Shown here: piece after piece, positions 1-7,442 of the stretch
How positions within the stretch are numbered: position 1 is the stretch's first letter
How the letters are laid out: every line of letters begins with the position of its first letter
From: an uncultured Clostridium sp.
GTDB taxonomy: Bacteria; Bacillota; Clostridia; TANB77; CAG-508
Assembly: GCA_948467495.1 (NCBI GenBank)
Contig: CAOKEO010000010.1
Location: 1-48,778 of the forward strand
Length of the DNA stretch: 48,778 nucleotides
Direction of reading: 5' to 3'
Made by a program: the position numbers and the translations under genes
The notes under the pieces: generated by a model
Told to the model about the DNA's origin: nothing
Databases searched by the model: none
Seen by the model: the letters and a program-made list of their open reading frames with translations, nothing else

Positions 1-92
1 TGAATATAAAAAAGTGTCCTTATAAAAATTGTCTAAAAAAGTGTTGACAATCCAACTTGTTCCCAGAAATAAAAGAAAATTTATAAGATTAC

Positions 93-122
93 ATAGAGCA
101 GAGAAAAAAATCTCTACTCTAT
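93..122 (-). terminator. Hairpin downstream of tnpV
   Basis: A stem of ATAGAG-C-AGAGA paired with TCTCT-A-CTCTAT encloses an A-rich loop and has one mismatch. It lies just past the stop codon of the minus-strand TnpV gene. No strong U-tract follows on the minus strand, so it may act as a 3'-end stabiliser more than as a classical terminator. Confidence 0.4.
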
Positions 123-129
123 TATGTTA

Positions 130-492
130 TTAACAATAAATGAGTTCTTTAAATATAATTTCTTCAACAGTATCTTTATAATTATTCATAAGTCTTGTCC
201 ATTCTAGTGGATTAGTGTCTTTCAAATTTTCATCAATAGGATTTCTTTCTAGCATTTGTTTTATAAGTATTTCAAATCTTTGTTTAGCTTGTTTATCAGT
301 TTCAACAATATGTTTTCTTAAAGTCTTGTTCATAAACATTATTGTATATTCAGCCTTTTTGTAATTTTTTAAATATTCTAATCTTAAATGTCCATACTTT
401 CCAATAATATAATCATTTTCGTAATCTTCCTTTTCCAAATATAAGTCAGGAACGAAAAAATCCCCTTCTTTGTGATAAGTTATCTTTACCAT
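130..492 (-). CDS. TnpV-like transposon-encoded protein
   Basis: A 120-residue protein that I recognise as the TnpV family, small proteins carried by Firmicute integrative transposons. Family features seen are the start MVKITYHKEGDFFVPDL, a central IGKYGHLR segment and a C-terminal run with WTRLMNN and ELIYC. The start is supported by an AGGAGGT site about 8 bases upstream on the minus strand. No other transposon gene of the same element is intact nearby; only an integrase scrap remains at about 2.6 kb, so this looks like a leftover of a larger element. The biochemical role of TnpV is not established. Confidence 0.85.
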   Translation of the reverse strand: MVKITYHKEGDFFVPDLYLEKEDYENDYIIGKYGHLRLEYLKNYKKAEYTIMFMNKTLRKHIVETDKQAKQRFEILIKQMLERNPIDENLKDTNPLEWTRLMNNYKDTVEEIIFKELIYC

Positions 493-618
493 AAATAAAA
501 CCTCCTAAAATTAAATTTCACTACTTTTAGAACTATAATTTTATATCTGTTTTGCTGTCTTTTACAAAATGTGTTTTTATAAAAATATAAAGTGTACTTA
601 ATTTAATCTTACTGGGTT

Positions 619-644
619 AGGACTTGTGGCAAAGCCAAAGTCCT
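619..644 (+). other. Strong hairpin upstream of the MFS promoter
   Basis: AGGACTT plus TGGC pair with GCCA plus AAGTCCT around an AAA loop, with a single bulged G: about 11 base pairs. It lies between tnpV and the MFS promoter and has no U-tract, so it is not a canonical terminator. It may insulate the exporter promoter or be a trace of a transposon end. Confidence 0.5.
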
Positions 645-666
645 GTAACAAAAGAGTAAGTAACTA

Positions 667-695
667 TTGCAAAGTATTTGCTCTTTTGTTATAAT
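667..695 (+). promoter_or_regulatory. Sigma-A promoter of the MFS gene with overlapping dyad
   Basis: TTGCAA at 667-672 and TATAAT at 690-695 are separated by 17 bases. A perfect 10-base inverted repeat, AACAAAAGAG at 647-656 and CTCTTTTGTT at 681-690, has its right arm in the spacer and touching the -10. That placement suits a repressor site. Known: promoter consensus. Inferred: regulator binding. Confidence 0.6.
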
Positions 696-726
696 TTGCA
701 ATATAAAGCAAAATAGGAGAAAAATT

Positions 727-1953
727 ATGAACAAAGGAAAATTAGGAAAAAATGAAATATTTTTAATTGCAAGTGATTTAATATATACAATAACAGCATT
801 ATTTGCAGAGACATTTTTAGTAGCATATTTATTAAAAATAACAAATGACAATATAACACAAGTATCGTTATATTATATGATTATTAACTTTATACATGCA
901 ATAGGCTCTATATTCATTGGAAAATTTATAAAAGATGAAAGATATAGTAAAACAAATATATTATCTCTAGGAATAATAATAAGAGCAATATTCATTTTGT
1001 TTATAGTATTACTAGGAAATAAATTATCAAATATGTTTATAATAGTAGCAATTTTTTGTGGTATATCAGAAACATTATATTGGTCAACTCATGAAATGAT
1101 ATTTGTTGGGATAACAAACAATGGAAATAGGAAAAGTTATATGGCAACGAAGAAAATAGCTAGTACAATAGTACATATAGTTGCACCAATCATATTAGGC
1201 TCTACAATAGAGTTATACTCTTTCACTAAAATTGCAATATATGTTTTAGCATTGTCAATAATTCAAATAATTTTATCTTTACAAATAAAAATAGATAGTA
1301 AAGCTAATAATAAGACAACAAAATTTAGTATAAAAAATTATATAAATACAATAAAATCTAAAAAAGACTTAAAAGTACACAAATATTATAAATCAAATTT
1401 ATTATATGGAATAGTAGAAGATCCTATGAAAACACTAGTAACTGTTATTACAATAATGACTTTTAAAACATCTTTAAATTTAGGAATTTTAACAACTATT
1501 TTTTCAGTATTTCAAATTGCAGTTATGTATTTATATAAAAAATTTTATAATAAAAATAATGCCAAATACATATTACTTGCAGTTTCTAGCTTAATTTTTA
1601 TAGGTGCCATGGGATTAGTCATTGATATAGGAAAAATAACTTTAATAATTTATAATTTTGCTTGTACAACAGGATTATGTATTTTTGATGCAATATATAA
1701 TACACAAAAAGGCGATTTAATAAAGGAATGCAATATTGAGGAATATGATGTAGAACATGTAATGTTTAATTCAATTTTAACATGTTCGTCAAGATTTATT
1801 GGATTTTCTCTAATATTGTTTGTAGGCTTGATAGATAATATGATAGTTTTTAAAGGATTATTAGCTATTATAGCAATATTGGTATTGATTTATTCTAAAA
1901 TTATTGCAAATATAGAAAAAGGACATAAATATGATAAAGTTAACCAAGAATAA
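727..1953 (+). CDS. MFS transporter
   Basis: A 408-residue integral membrane protein with about twelve hydrophobic segments, read as a major facilitator superfamily permease, probably a drug or solute exporter. The first helices (AETFLVAYLL, MIINFIHAIGSIFIGKFI) with the following basic loop (KDERYSKTN) match the MFS A-motif region, and a large hydrophilic loop sits near residues 190-225. ATG 727 is chosen because AGGAGA lies 6 bases upstream and the -10 of the promoter lies inside the longer reading frame. Monocistronic. The substrate cannot be told from sequence. Confidence 0.8.
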   Translation: MNKGKLGKNEIFLIASDLIYTITALFAETFLVAYLLKITNDNITQVSLYYMIINFIHAIGSIFIGKFIKDERYSKTNILSLGIIIRAIFILFIVLLGNKLSNMFIIVAIFCGISETLYWSTHEMIFVGITNNGNRKSYMATKKIASTIVHIVAPIILGSTIELYSFTKIAIYVLALSIIQIILSLQIKIDSKANNKTTKFSIKNYINTIKSKKDLKVHKYYKSNLLYGIVEDPMKTLVTVITIMTFKTSLNLGILTTIFSVFQIAVMYLYKKFYNKNNAKYILLAVSSLIFIGAMGLVIDIGKITLIIYNFACTTGLCIFDAIYNTQKGDLIKECNIEEYDVEHVMFNSILTCSSRFIGFSLILFVGLIDNMIVFKGLLAIIAILVLIYSKIIANIEKGHKYDKVNQE

Positions 1954-1988
1954 AATAATAAATATGTTACATTTTAGTTTAAAATCGT

Positions 1989-2017
1989 TTGACAAATCTA
2001 AATTATCTGTGTATAAT
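1989..2017 (+). promoter_or_regulatory. Promoter of the antisense RNA
   Basis: TTGACA at 1989-1994 and TATAAT at 2012-2017 with exactly 17 bases between: a near-consensus promoter. No open reading frame of any size follows on the plus strand before the terminator at about 2115, which is why a short non-coding transcript is proposed. Confidence 0.8.
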
Positions 2018-2023
2018 AAATAT

Positions 2024-2115
2024 AGGAAATGACAAATCCACAAACGTGGTTTTGCCGAATAGATTTGAAAAAACTCACACCTAACTCGCCAAAGTTACAG
2101 ATGTGAGCTTTTTTT
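2024..2115 (+). ncRNA. Candidate antitoxin RNA of a type I toxin-antitoxin locus
   Basis: Predicted transcript of about 90 nt starting 7 bases after the -10 and ending at the bidirectional hairpin at 2074-2107. Its 3' end is antisense to the tail of the minus-strand toxin mRNA. Its 5' part (2022-2056) is a near copy of the toxin mRNA 5' leader (2301 to 2267 on the minus strand). A hairpin CCAC/GTGG with loop AAAC can form near its 5' end. Layout recalls the par/Fst family: convergent transcripts, shared terminator, related 5' ends. Inferred only; no transcript data. Confidence 0.6.
2068..2115. terminator. Bidirectional terminator shared by toxin mRNA and antisense RNA
   Basis: CTCACA at 2074-2079 pairs with TGTGAG at 2102-2107. 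Seven T follow on the plus strand (2109-2115), and six A precede it (2068-2073), giving a U-tract on the minus strand. Both convergent transcripts can stop here, leaving a short 3' overlap. Confidence 0.75.
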
Positions 2116-2233
2116 ATTTATGTAGTTGCTTATCAATCCAGTTCTTATACAGAACTGCTGTCAAGGCAACGTTTAATGTTAAAGATAACATTAAGCATAT
2201 TATAAAAAATAGTATCACTTTAACCATAAACAT
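2114..2233 (-). CDS. Candidate type I toxin, 39-residue membrane peptide
   Basis: A small gene starting ATG at 2233, with AGGAG 8 bases upstream, and ending TAA at 2114-2116. The peptide begins MFMVKVILFFIICLML, runs as one hydrophobic segment to about residue 28, then turns polar and basic (YKNWIDKQLHK). One transmembrane helix with a charged tail is typical of type I toxins such as Fst, TxpA and the C. difficile CD peptides, but I cannot assign it to a named family. It has its own promoter, a leader that can hide the ribosome binding site, and a convergent antisense RNA. A phage-type holin-like or other small membrane peptide is the main alternative. Confidence 0.65.
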   Translation of the reverse strand: MFMVKVILFFIICLMLSLTLNVALTAVLYKNWIDKQLHK

Positions 2234-2308
2234 CACCACCTCTCCTACGATAATTCGTATAATTGGTGGCAAAACCACATCTGTTTATTATCATTTCCTA
2301 TGTTTCAT

Positions 2309-2337
2309 AGTATAGCATAATATTTACAGTAAAGCAA
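2309..2337 (-). promoter_or_regulatory. Promoter of the candidate toxin mRNA
   Basis: On the minus strand TTGCTT (2337-2332) and TATACT (2314-2309) lie 17 bases apart. Transcription would begin near 2302, giving a leader of about 70 nt before ATG 2233. The -35 is weaker than that of the antisense promoter, as expected if the antitoxin RNA is made in excess. Confidence 0.6.
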
Positions 2338-2547
2338 CACAAAAGAACAAATTTTTGTAAAAGTTTTTTGGAAAAATACTTGATTTTTATAAAGTAATTT
2401 GATAATCTATATATAAATTGATTGATATTTGTATCAATCGTCAAGAGAGCCAAAAAAGTTGTAGATAACTACGTCACCAGCACCATAACTTAAATATTAT
2501 TCGAAGATGAAGAGTTGCTTTCTTTATTTTCAGGCATAAAGCCATAT

Positions 2548-2593
2548 AACTGTTAGTACTAAATCAAAGATTTAGACAACAGTTTATTTTTTT
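2548..2593 (+). terminator. Hairpin with T-run
   Basis: Outer arms AACTGTT and AACAGTT and inner arms CTAAATC and GATTTAG around AAA form a long stem followed by TATTTTTTT. It reads as a plus-strand intrinsic terminator, though no intact plus-strand gene lies directly upstream. It sits just beyond the integrase remnant and may belong to the end of a lost mobile element. Confidence 0.5.
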
Positions 2594-2760
2594 GTATCAG
2601 TAAGTCTAAAAGTATCTTCTATAACACTTGCAGAAATTTTTTAGAGTTACTATCTAAATGAGCATATAAATTTGCAGTAGTAGAAAAATTAGAATGACCA
2701 AGCCATCCTTGTATTGAAGTGTTTAGTTGTATTTTTGTTTGTCGATTTTTAGATACAAAA
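2584..2760 (-). pseudogene. Tyrosine recombinase (integrase) C-terminal remnant
   Basis: Minus-strand translation gives QGWLGHSNFSTTANLYAH, the hallmark of the phage integrase C-terminal catalytic block (LGHS...YAHL, with the active-site tyrosine region). The usual upstream Arg-His-x-x-Arg part is absent. A base missing from an A-run near 2636 shifts the frame: one frame stops at once, the next continues ISASVIEDTFRLTDTKK to a stop at 2584. It is a dead scrap of an integrative element, in keeping with the TnpV gene nearby. The rest of 2338-2960 holds only AT-rich sequence, an 8-bp perfect hairpin near 2422-2441 and the hairpin at 2548. Confidence 0.75.
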
Positions 2761-2965
2761 ATCCTAAGGACTTTTAGATAAAATTTTCAAACAAAACTTG
2801 ACTATTATCTATAAAAACTATATTATAGTAATAACTTGATAAATATTATCAATTATAAAATGTAATATGACAACATCATCAACGATTACTATGCATATAT
2901 AATTCGGTAATAATTCGTGCTTGTAAAGTATTACATATAAATTTTAAAAAATTGGGAGAGTGAAC

Positions 2966-3868
2966 ATGAGAAAGAATAATACAGGTAATTTCAAGACTTT
3001 CTGGTTTAAATATAGTGATTATGAACTAAGAGAAATAGATAAATCTATATATATAACACCAAAGGAAGATTCTAAAGTTGCAATGTATGACCCATTTAAT
3101 GTTTCTGATAGTATATTAGTAGATATACTACTAATAGGAAGAGATGTAGAAAATGATGAATTAAAATTAGCAGAAGAGAAAATTATAGAGTTTGTAAAGA
3201 AATATGGGTTATTAGGAGAATTAACATATTTGCCATTAAATACAGATATTGTAAAACAAAGTAAAGTATACTTACCTGCAGGGAATGTAGTCTGTAATAA
3301 AGAAACATTACTAGCTGGAGAATACATAAGGCTATTTCTAAAATGTGAGAAGAAACAAAAAGTTACAATAAAAGAAAATACAAAAGGAGAAATTTTAGAA
3401 TTATCAATAGAAAATGAAGCAAATCCACTTGCTTTTATAGATAGACCAGGAGAATATGCAGTAGTATTTTCAAAGGCATATTCAGAAGGTGTAGTTTGGA
3501 TTATGGATTATGCAAGAAGATTATATTTAACATTTGAGGCAATAGAAAATTATAGTAAAGTAGAAAATGCTTATACAAGGCAAAAATATGATAATTACAT
3601 AGAAAACTTTAATGCTTCAAAGATTGCTTGTAGAATATTAATGCATAGTAATAAAGAATACCCACCTGTTTTAGAGTGGAACTTTAATTCTCTAAAACTA
3701 GCAATAGATATAATGTTTGCATTAAATGAAACAAGCGAAAGAAAAACAGTAAAAATGTGTAAACACTGTGGCAAACCTTTTGCTTCAGATAATTTAAAAG
3801 CAGAATATTGTAGTCCACAATGTAGAAATCAAGCGAATGTTTATAAAAGTAGAGCGAAGAATAAATAG
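2966..3868 (+). CDS. Hypothetical protein with C-terminal zinc-ribbon, upstream of a HipA-like kinase
   Basis: A 300-residue protein of unknown function. The last 40 residues carry a treble-clef or CGNR-like zinc site, C265-x2-C268 and C282-x3-C286, followed by a basic tail (NQANVYKSRAKNK), suggesting nucleic-acid binding. The N-terminal 220 residues are mixed and not recognised; DUF6076-like proteins have this kind of layout, but I am not sure. ATG 2966 is chosen because GGGAG lies 7 bases before it, while GTG 2960 would be too close. The kinase gene follows after 14 bases, so the two are probably co-transcribed. It may supply the DNA-binding role that HipB has elsewhere; this is inference. 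Confidence 0.75.
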   Translation: MRKNNTGNFKTFWFKYSDYELREIDKSIYITPKEDSKVAMYDPFNVSDSILVDILLIGRDVENDELKLAEEKIIEFVKKYGLLGELTYLPLNTDIVKQSKVYLPAGNVVCNKETLLAGEYIRLFLKCEKKQKVTIKENTKGEILELSIENEANPLAFIDRPGEYAVVFSKAYSEGVVWIMDYARRLYLTFEAIENYSKVENAYTRQKYDNYIENFNASKIACRILMHSNKEYPPVLEWNFNSLKLAIDIMFALNETSERKTVKMCKHCGKPFASDNLKAEYCSPQCRNQANVYKSRAKNK

Positions 3869-3882
3869 ATTGGAGGAATTGA

Positions 3883-4803
3883 ATGTTTGAATTAAAGAAC
3901 TTCGATAATTGGATAGAAGATACTGAATCAGGGAAATATGGTAGTGGAACAAGCGAAAAAATATGGCTTATTAATCCAAAGACAAAAGAAAAAGGACTTT
4001 TTAAATTTCCAAAAGTTAAAAATGATGGAACAATAACAGGAGAATATTGGGCAGAAAAACTTGCAACGGAAATTGGAAAACTAATAAATGTAGAATGTGC
4101 TAAAGTTGATATAGGTACATATAAAGGAAGAATTGGCTCAATGAGCTATAATATACTTGATGATATTACTTCACTTACTGAAGGAGTAGAATTTATATTA
4201 GGTAAATATCCATATTACAACAAAAATAAATTATTAGATGAATATTCTGGAGACAGGTATTCAATACAAATGATTGAAAATAGTTTGCCTGAGACAATTG
4301 AAATGAAAAAGATTTTGCGAATGATTATATTTGATTGCTTGATAGGAAATAGTGATAGACATCATAGCAATTGGGGAGAAATTGGTTCTATGGATTATAA
4401 AGAACACTATTTTATATTTCATTGGGATATATCACCATTATATGACAATGGCTCATCATTATGTTCTTATATAAATGAAAGTGATATAGATATCATATTA
4501 AAGGATAACATGAAATATGAAGCTATTATTAATACTAAATCAAAATCAACTATAGGTTGGAAAAATACAAGACCAATAAGGCATTTTGAATTGATAACAA
4601 ACATAAGAAACACATATTATGATAACACGATAGACTTTGTAGAAAATATAAAAGAAAAAGTAAATGAAGAATCAATAGAAAATATATTGTGTAATTTTAA
4701 TAATAATATTATAAGTGAAAAGATGAAAAATTTACTAAGAAAGTTTATAATTGACAGAAAGGATAGGATTATTAATATATATAATTTAGATAGTGGGGTG
4801 TAA
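3883..4803 (+). CDS. HipA-like Ser/Thr kinase (HipT/CtkA-type short form)
   Basis: A 306-residue HipA-fold kinase. Seen: a Gly/Ser-rich loop ESGKYGSGTSEK at about 15-26, GLFKFPK at 38-44 with candidate ATP-contacting lysines, the catalytic loop GNSDRHHSN at 155-163 (Asp158, Asn163) and the metal-binding segment SPLYDNGSS at 184-192. At 306 residues it is shorter than E. coli HipA (about 440) and lacks its N-terminal subdomain, like HipT of the HipBST system. A protein resembling that missing subdomain is encoded immediately downstream. Family knowledge: such kinases phosphorylate glutamyl- or tryptophanyl-tRNA synthetase and cause growth arrest. The target here is unknown. AGGAGG-like site TTGGAGG precedes the ATG. 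Confidence 0.82.
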   Translation: MFELKNFDNWIEDTESGKYGSGTSEKIWLINPKTKEKGLFKFPKVKNDGTITGEYWAEKLATEIGKLINVECAKVDIGTYKGRIGSMSYNILDDITSLTEGVEFILGKYPYYNKNKLLDEYSGDRYSIQMIENSLPETIEMKKILRMIIFDCLIGNSDRHHSNWGEIGSMDYKEHYFIFHWDISPLYDNGSSLCSYINESDIDIILKDNMKYEAIINTKSKSTIGWKNTRPIRHFELITNIRNTYYDNTIDFVENIKEKVNEESIENILCNFNNNIISEKMKNLLRKFIIDRKDRIINIYNLDSGV

Positions 4804-4807
4804 AACA

Positions 4808-5167
4808 ATGGAAAGAGATTTAGTATATTTAATTTGGAAAGATGTAAATACAGGAAATAAATATAAAGTAGCTACATTATATAAAGAAAATGGAAAATTT
4901 TATTTTAAATATATTTTAGAGAACGTAAAAGAGGCACAAAAAGTAGGATTTAAGTTATTAGTTGCATTTCCTCAAATTAATGCGACCTATGAAAATCCTC
5001 AGTTGTTCGCTAATTTTGCAACAAGACTGCCTAATGAAAATCGTCCAGAAATTAAAGAGATTTTAGAAACTTATGGAATGACAGAATATGATGAATTTGA
5101 ATTATTGAAGAGAAGTGGAGCTAAACTTCCAACTGATAATTACGAATTTGTAGTTAGTGTAAAATAA
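4808..5167 (+). CDS. HipS-like / HipA N-terminal subdomain protein
   Basis: A 119-residue protein. Its layout (KVATLYKENGKFYFKY near the start, then PQLFANFATRLP, then FELLKRSGAKL) resembles the N-terminal subdomain of HipA, where LF.FF.N.LP and FDLL..IG are conserved, and stand-alone proteins that often precede a HIRAN domain. ATG 4808 follows GTGGGG and lies 4 bases after the kinase stop, so it is translationally coupled. In HipBST, HipS is a separate antitoxin corresponding to this subdomain. By analogy it may neutralise the upstream kinase. The assignment rests on motif spacing and is moderate. Confidence 0.6.
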   Translation: MERDLVYLIWKDVNTGNKYKVATLYKENGKFYFKYILENVKEAQKVGFKLLVAFPQINATYENPQLFANFATRLPNENRPEIKEILETYGMTEYDEFELLKRSGAKLPTDNYEFVVSVK

Positions 5168-5168
5168 G

Positions 5169-6360
5169 TCGGGAAAATTAATTAAATAAAAAATAAGATA
5201 CCCAAATCAAAATTGTGTTAAAATAATTTTGGATAAAAAATCTATAACCAATTGAAAGGGGTATCTTATGGAAAATATTTTACACGATTTTAACGAAAAA
5301 GACATTAGTTTAGTAACAAATTGTTTAAAAAATTCAATAATAGAAAAGGGAATATCAAATTTTACAAATGATTTAGAAATGTTATATCAATCTTTGGAGA
5401 ATTAAATTTTAAAAGAAGAAATTATCAAAACAAAGAAACAAAGGAAAGAATTTATCTATTAGACCAATTTTTAAAACTAGAAAAATCAAAACAGACAGTA
5501 AAAAATGAAATTCATAAATTAGATTTTAAACCAGAAATAGTAGAAGAAAAAGAAAACAAAAAGAAAGTAAAAAAATTATATATCATAGCAGATGAAAATC
5601 ATGTACATTTACAAAGAGGTGGAATTGAAGAACCAAGACTAATTATTGTATATGATAGTAACATAGCAAAAGGAAAAAGAATTGAATTAAAAAACAAAAA
5701 ACATTTCGGAGGAATCTATACAAAGAAAATAGATGACTTATGGGAAGAAGTAATGACTTATATAGAAAACAATTATGATACAGATTATTTAGAAAGGGTA
5801 TATATTTCAGGAGATGGAGCAAATTGGATAAAAACAGGATTAGAATGGTTTATAAAGAGTGTATATGTGTTATTATCAGAAGAGAAGGAAAAAACTACCA
5901 GGGAAAGAAAAGAAGATTAATGAAATACCTTTTAAATAATGTAGAAGGAATAAAGAATTTATATAGAAATAAGAAAGAATTACATGGATGTAGTGCAGAA
6001 GGACATGTAAGTCATATTTATTCAGATAGAATGAGTTCAAGACTAATGGGATGGAGTAGAGAAAATATAAATAATATGAGTAGATTAAGAACAACAAAAG
6101 AAAATAATGTAAGTATAAAAGAAATTTTAACAAATAGTAAAAAAGTAATAGAACTTAAAGAAATACAAAAGATAAGAAATCAAGCTAACGCAAAGATAAA
6201 AGAAAGTATAAATTTAAAACCAGTAAATGTACCAATAATGAATTAAGGAACAACAGAAGAAAAAATATTATTTAAAAATTTATTAGAATATAAAGCTGTC
6301 TAGAACAGTTTATTTATAGAGCAATTTTGAAGGGGAAAATTTTTTTAGAAAATTTCCCGA
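5169..6360 (+). mobile_element. Degenerate ISLre2-type insertion sequence
   Basis: Bounded by short inverted ends TCGGGAAA (5169-5176) and TTTCCCGA (6353-6360). Between them lies only the broken transposase. No clear target-site duplication is visible (flanks AAAATAAG and AATAGATT differ). It inserted directly behind the kinase module and forms its right border. Confidence 0.6.
5268..6246 (+). pseudogene. ISLre2-type (UPF0236) transposase, frameshifted and deleted
   Basis: The start MENILHDFNEKDI follows a GAAAGGGG ribosome binding site and stops near 5405. A second frame from about 5404 reads a basic RIYLLDQFLKLEKS segment, then LYIIADENHVHLQRGG and YISGDGANWIKTGLEWF, which match the ISLre2 catalytic region. 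It breaks near 5870, where a segment expected to begin LDKFH is missing. A third frame from about 5905 gives the C-terminal part (LHGCSAEGHVSHIYSDRMSS, RLMGWS). At least two frame breaks and an internal deletion make it inactive. Confidence 0.8.
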
Positions 6361-6393
6361 AATAGATTGACACTATCGGTTTGTAACCCAAAT

Positions 6394-6423
6394 TTGACAA
6401 ATTTATGTAAAATATAGTATAAT
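6394..6423 (+). promoter_or_regulatory. Promoter of the 159-residue gene
   Basis: TTGACA at 6394-6399 and TATAAT at 6418-6423 with an 18-base spacer. The 86-base leader to ATG 6510 contains a TCCTCGCT/AGC-A-GAGGA hairpin near 6446-6467, which could have a regulatory role. Confidence 0.7.
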
Positions 6424-6509
6424 AAAAGTAATTTACTAGTAATGTTCCTCGCTTTTGCAGCAGAGGAAAAGACCATTATTAATTAAAAAAATTTTAGGAG
6501 GACTAAAAA

Positions 6510-6989
6510 ATGAAAAAGTCAACAAGAAAAGTCATCAATCACTTAAGACGGTATGTAGGACATGAAGTACTTCGGACAAAGCCGGCTTGTGGGGACTGGA
6601 GTTATACAGATGATAGCCCCCTGTTGTTGGTAGGATTTACTTCTGATGGTTGCATAAGATATCGCCATACAGGTTTTGAAGCACAAATCTTCGGAAACAA
6701 GGAATTTGTTTTACCGTTCTGCTTTACGGATCGTAACTGGATTACCTACAAAAAGGCTTTGAGGGCTAAAGGGAATGAGTTAAATAAGTGGAGAGGTAAA
6801 AAAATCAGAAGAATCCGTCCTACTTCTACAATCGGTGACAGTTCTTTTATGTCTGGTAAAGCTCCTACCCTGATATCTGCATCTAAACACCATATAGTAA
6901 TTATGCGTAATGATATTGGGCTGGAAGGAACAAAGAGTGTCTTAAGATTGGATTTTGTGAATCCGGAAGACTGGGAACTTGCTGAGTAA
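6510..6989 (+). CDS. Hypothetical protein of foreign base composition
   Basis: A 159-residue soluble, basic protein that I do not recognise. AGGAGG lies 9 bases upstream of the ATG. It has a paired architecture: two stretches with W/R-rich, likely beta-strand content (GDWSYTDDSPLLLVGF and WRGKKIRRIRPTSTIGDSSF), which hints at two copies of a small barrel-like fold. Codons such as CGG, CCG, CTG and GCC are frequent here and rare in neighbouring genes, so the GC content is visibly higher. With its own promoter and a strong terminator it forms a self-contained cassette, probably acquired. No function is proposed. Confidence 0.7.
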   Translation: MKKSTRKVINHLRRYVGHEVLRTKPACGDWSYTDDSPLLLVGFTSDGCIRYRHTGFEAQIFGNKEFVLPFCFTDRNWITYKKALRAKGNELNKWRGKKIRRIRPTSTIGDSSFMSGKAPTLISASKHHIVIMRNDIGLEGTKSVLRLDFVNPEDWELAE

Positions 6990-6992
6990 GAA

Positions 6993-7034
6993 AACGGTAG
7001 AAGAGTCTCGCTTGAGATTCTTTTACCGTTTTTT
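6993..7034 (+). terminator. Intrinsic terminator of the 159-residue gene
   Basis: AACGGTA and AAGAGTCTC pair with GAGATTCTT and TACCGTT around a GCTT loop, followed by TTTT. Long, nearly perfect stem. Confidence 0.85.
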
Positions 7035-7181
7035 ATAAGTTGAATCTCTTTTATTTTATCAAATATAGAATCCAGTTCTTCATTTTTCTTTGTTGCTTTT
7101 TTTATAATTCTATTGTTTGATTCTTTATATTTTTGTAAAAATAAATCAAGAAATCCTTTATATCCATAGTGTTTCTCTTTC

Positions 7182-7412
7182 GCCAAAAGTATAAAGGAAA
7201 TATTAATGAAGGAATATGATTATAAAAATACTATGTTATTAGGTAAAGAAGCTAATAAAGAGAATATACTTAATAATTATAGTAAATTCATAAATAAGAC
7301 TTGTGATAATGATTCTTTATTATTTTATTATGCTGGTCATGGGGAAACTTATATGGGTATTCAAGGTAATGAAGGTTTTTTAGTACCTTATGATGGAACG
7401 CAAGAAAACTAG
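7182..7412 (+). pseudogene. Caspase-like (peptidase C14) domain fragment
   Basis: The reading frame from about 7182 gives AKSIKEILMKEYDYKN, then LLFYYAGHGETYMG, the caspase p20 core with the catalytic His inside the AGHG motif, then GFLVPYDG. The expected upstream strand and the downstream part with the catalytic Cys are missing. Similarity starts abruptly at 7182 with a stop codon just upstream, and ATG 7206 has no good ribosome binding site, so this is a truncated remnant. Caspase-like proteases are common effectors in bacterial defence systems. A minus-strand open stretch at about 7035-7186 (KEKHYGYKGFLDLF) abuts this border and may be a remnant too, but I cannot identify it. Confidence 0.65.
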
Positions 7413-7442
7413 AATGCTTTTATAATAAAAATATTTCTTTTT

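Noticed and set aside
5169..6360. Active ISLre2 element
   Set aside because: Transposase split across three frames with an internal deletion; no target duplication seen.
7035..7186. Minus-strand frame starting TTG near 7186 (KEKHYGYKGFLDLF...)
   Set aside because: It reads like coding sequence but lacks a ribosome binding site and runs into the terminator of the neighbouring gene. Mentioned only as a possible remnant.
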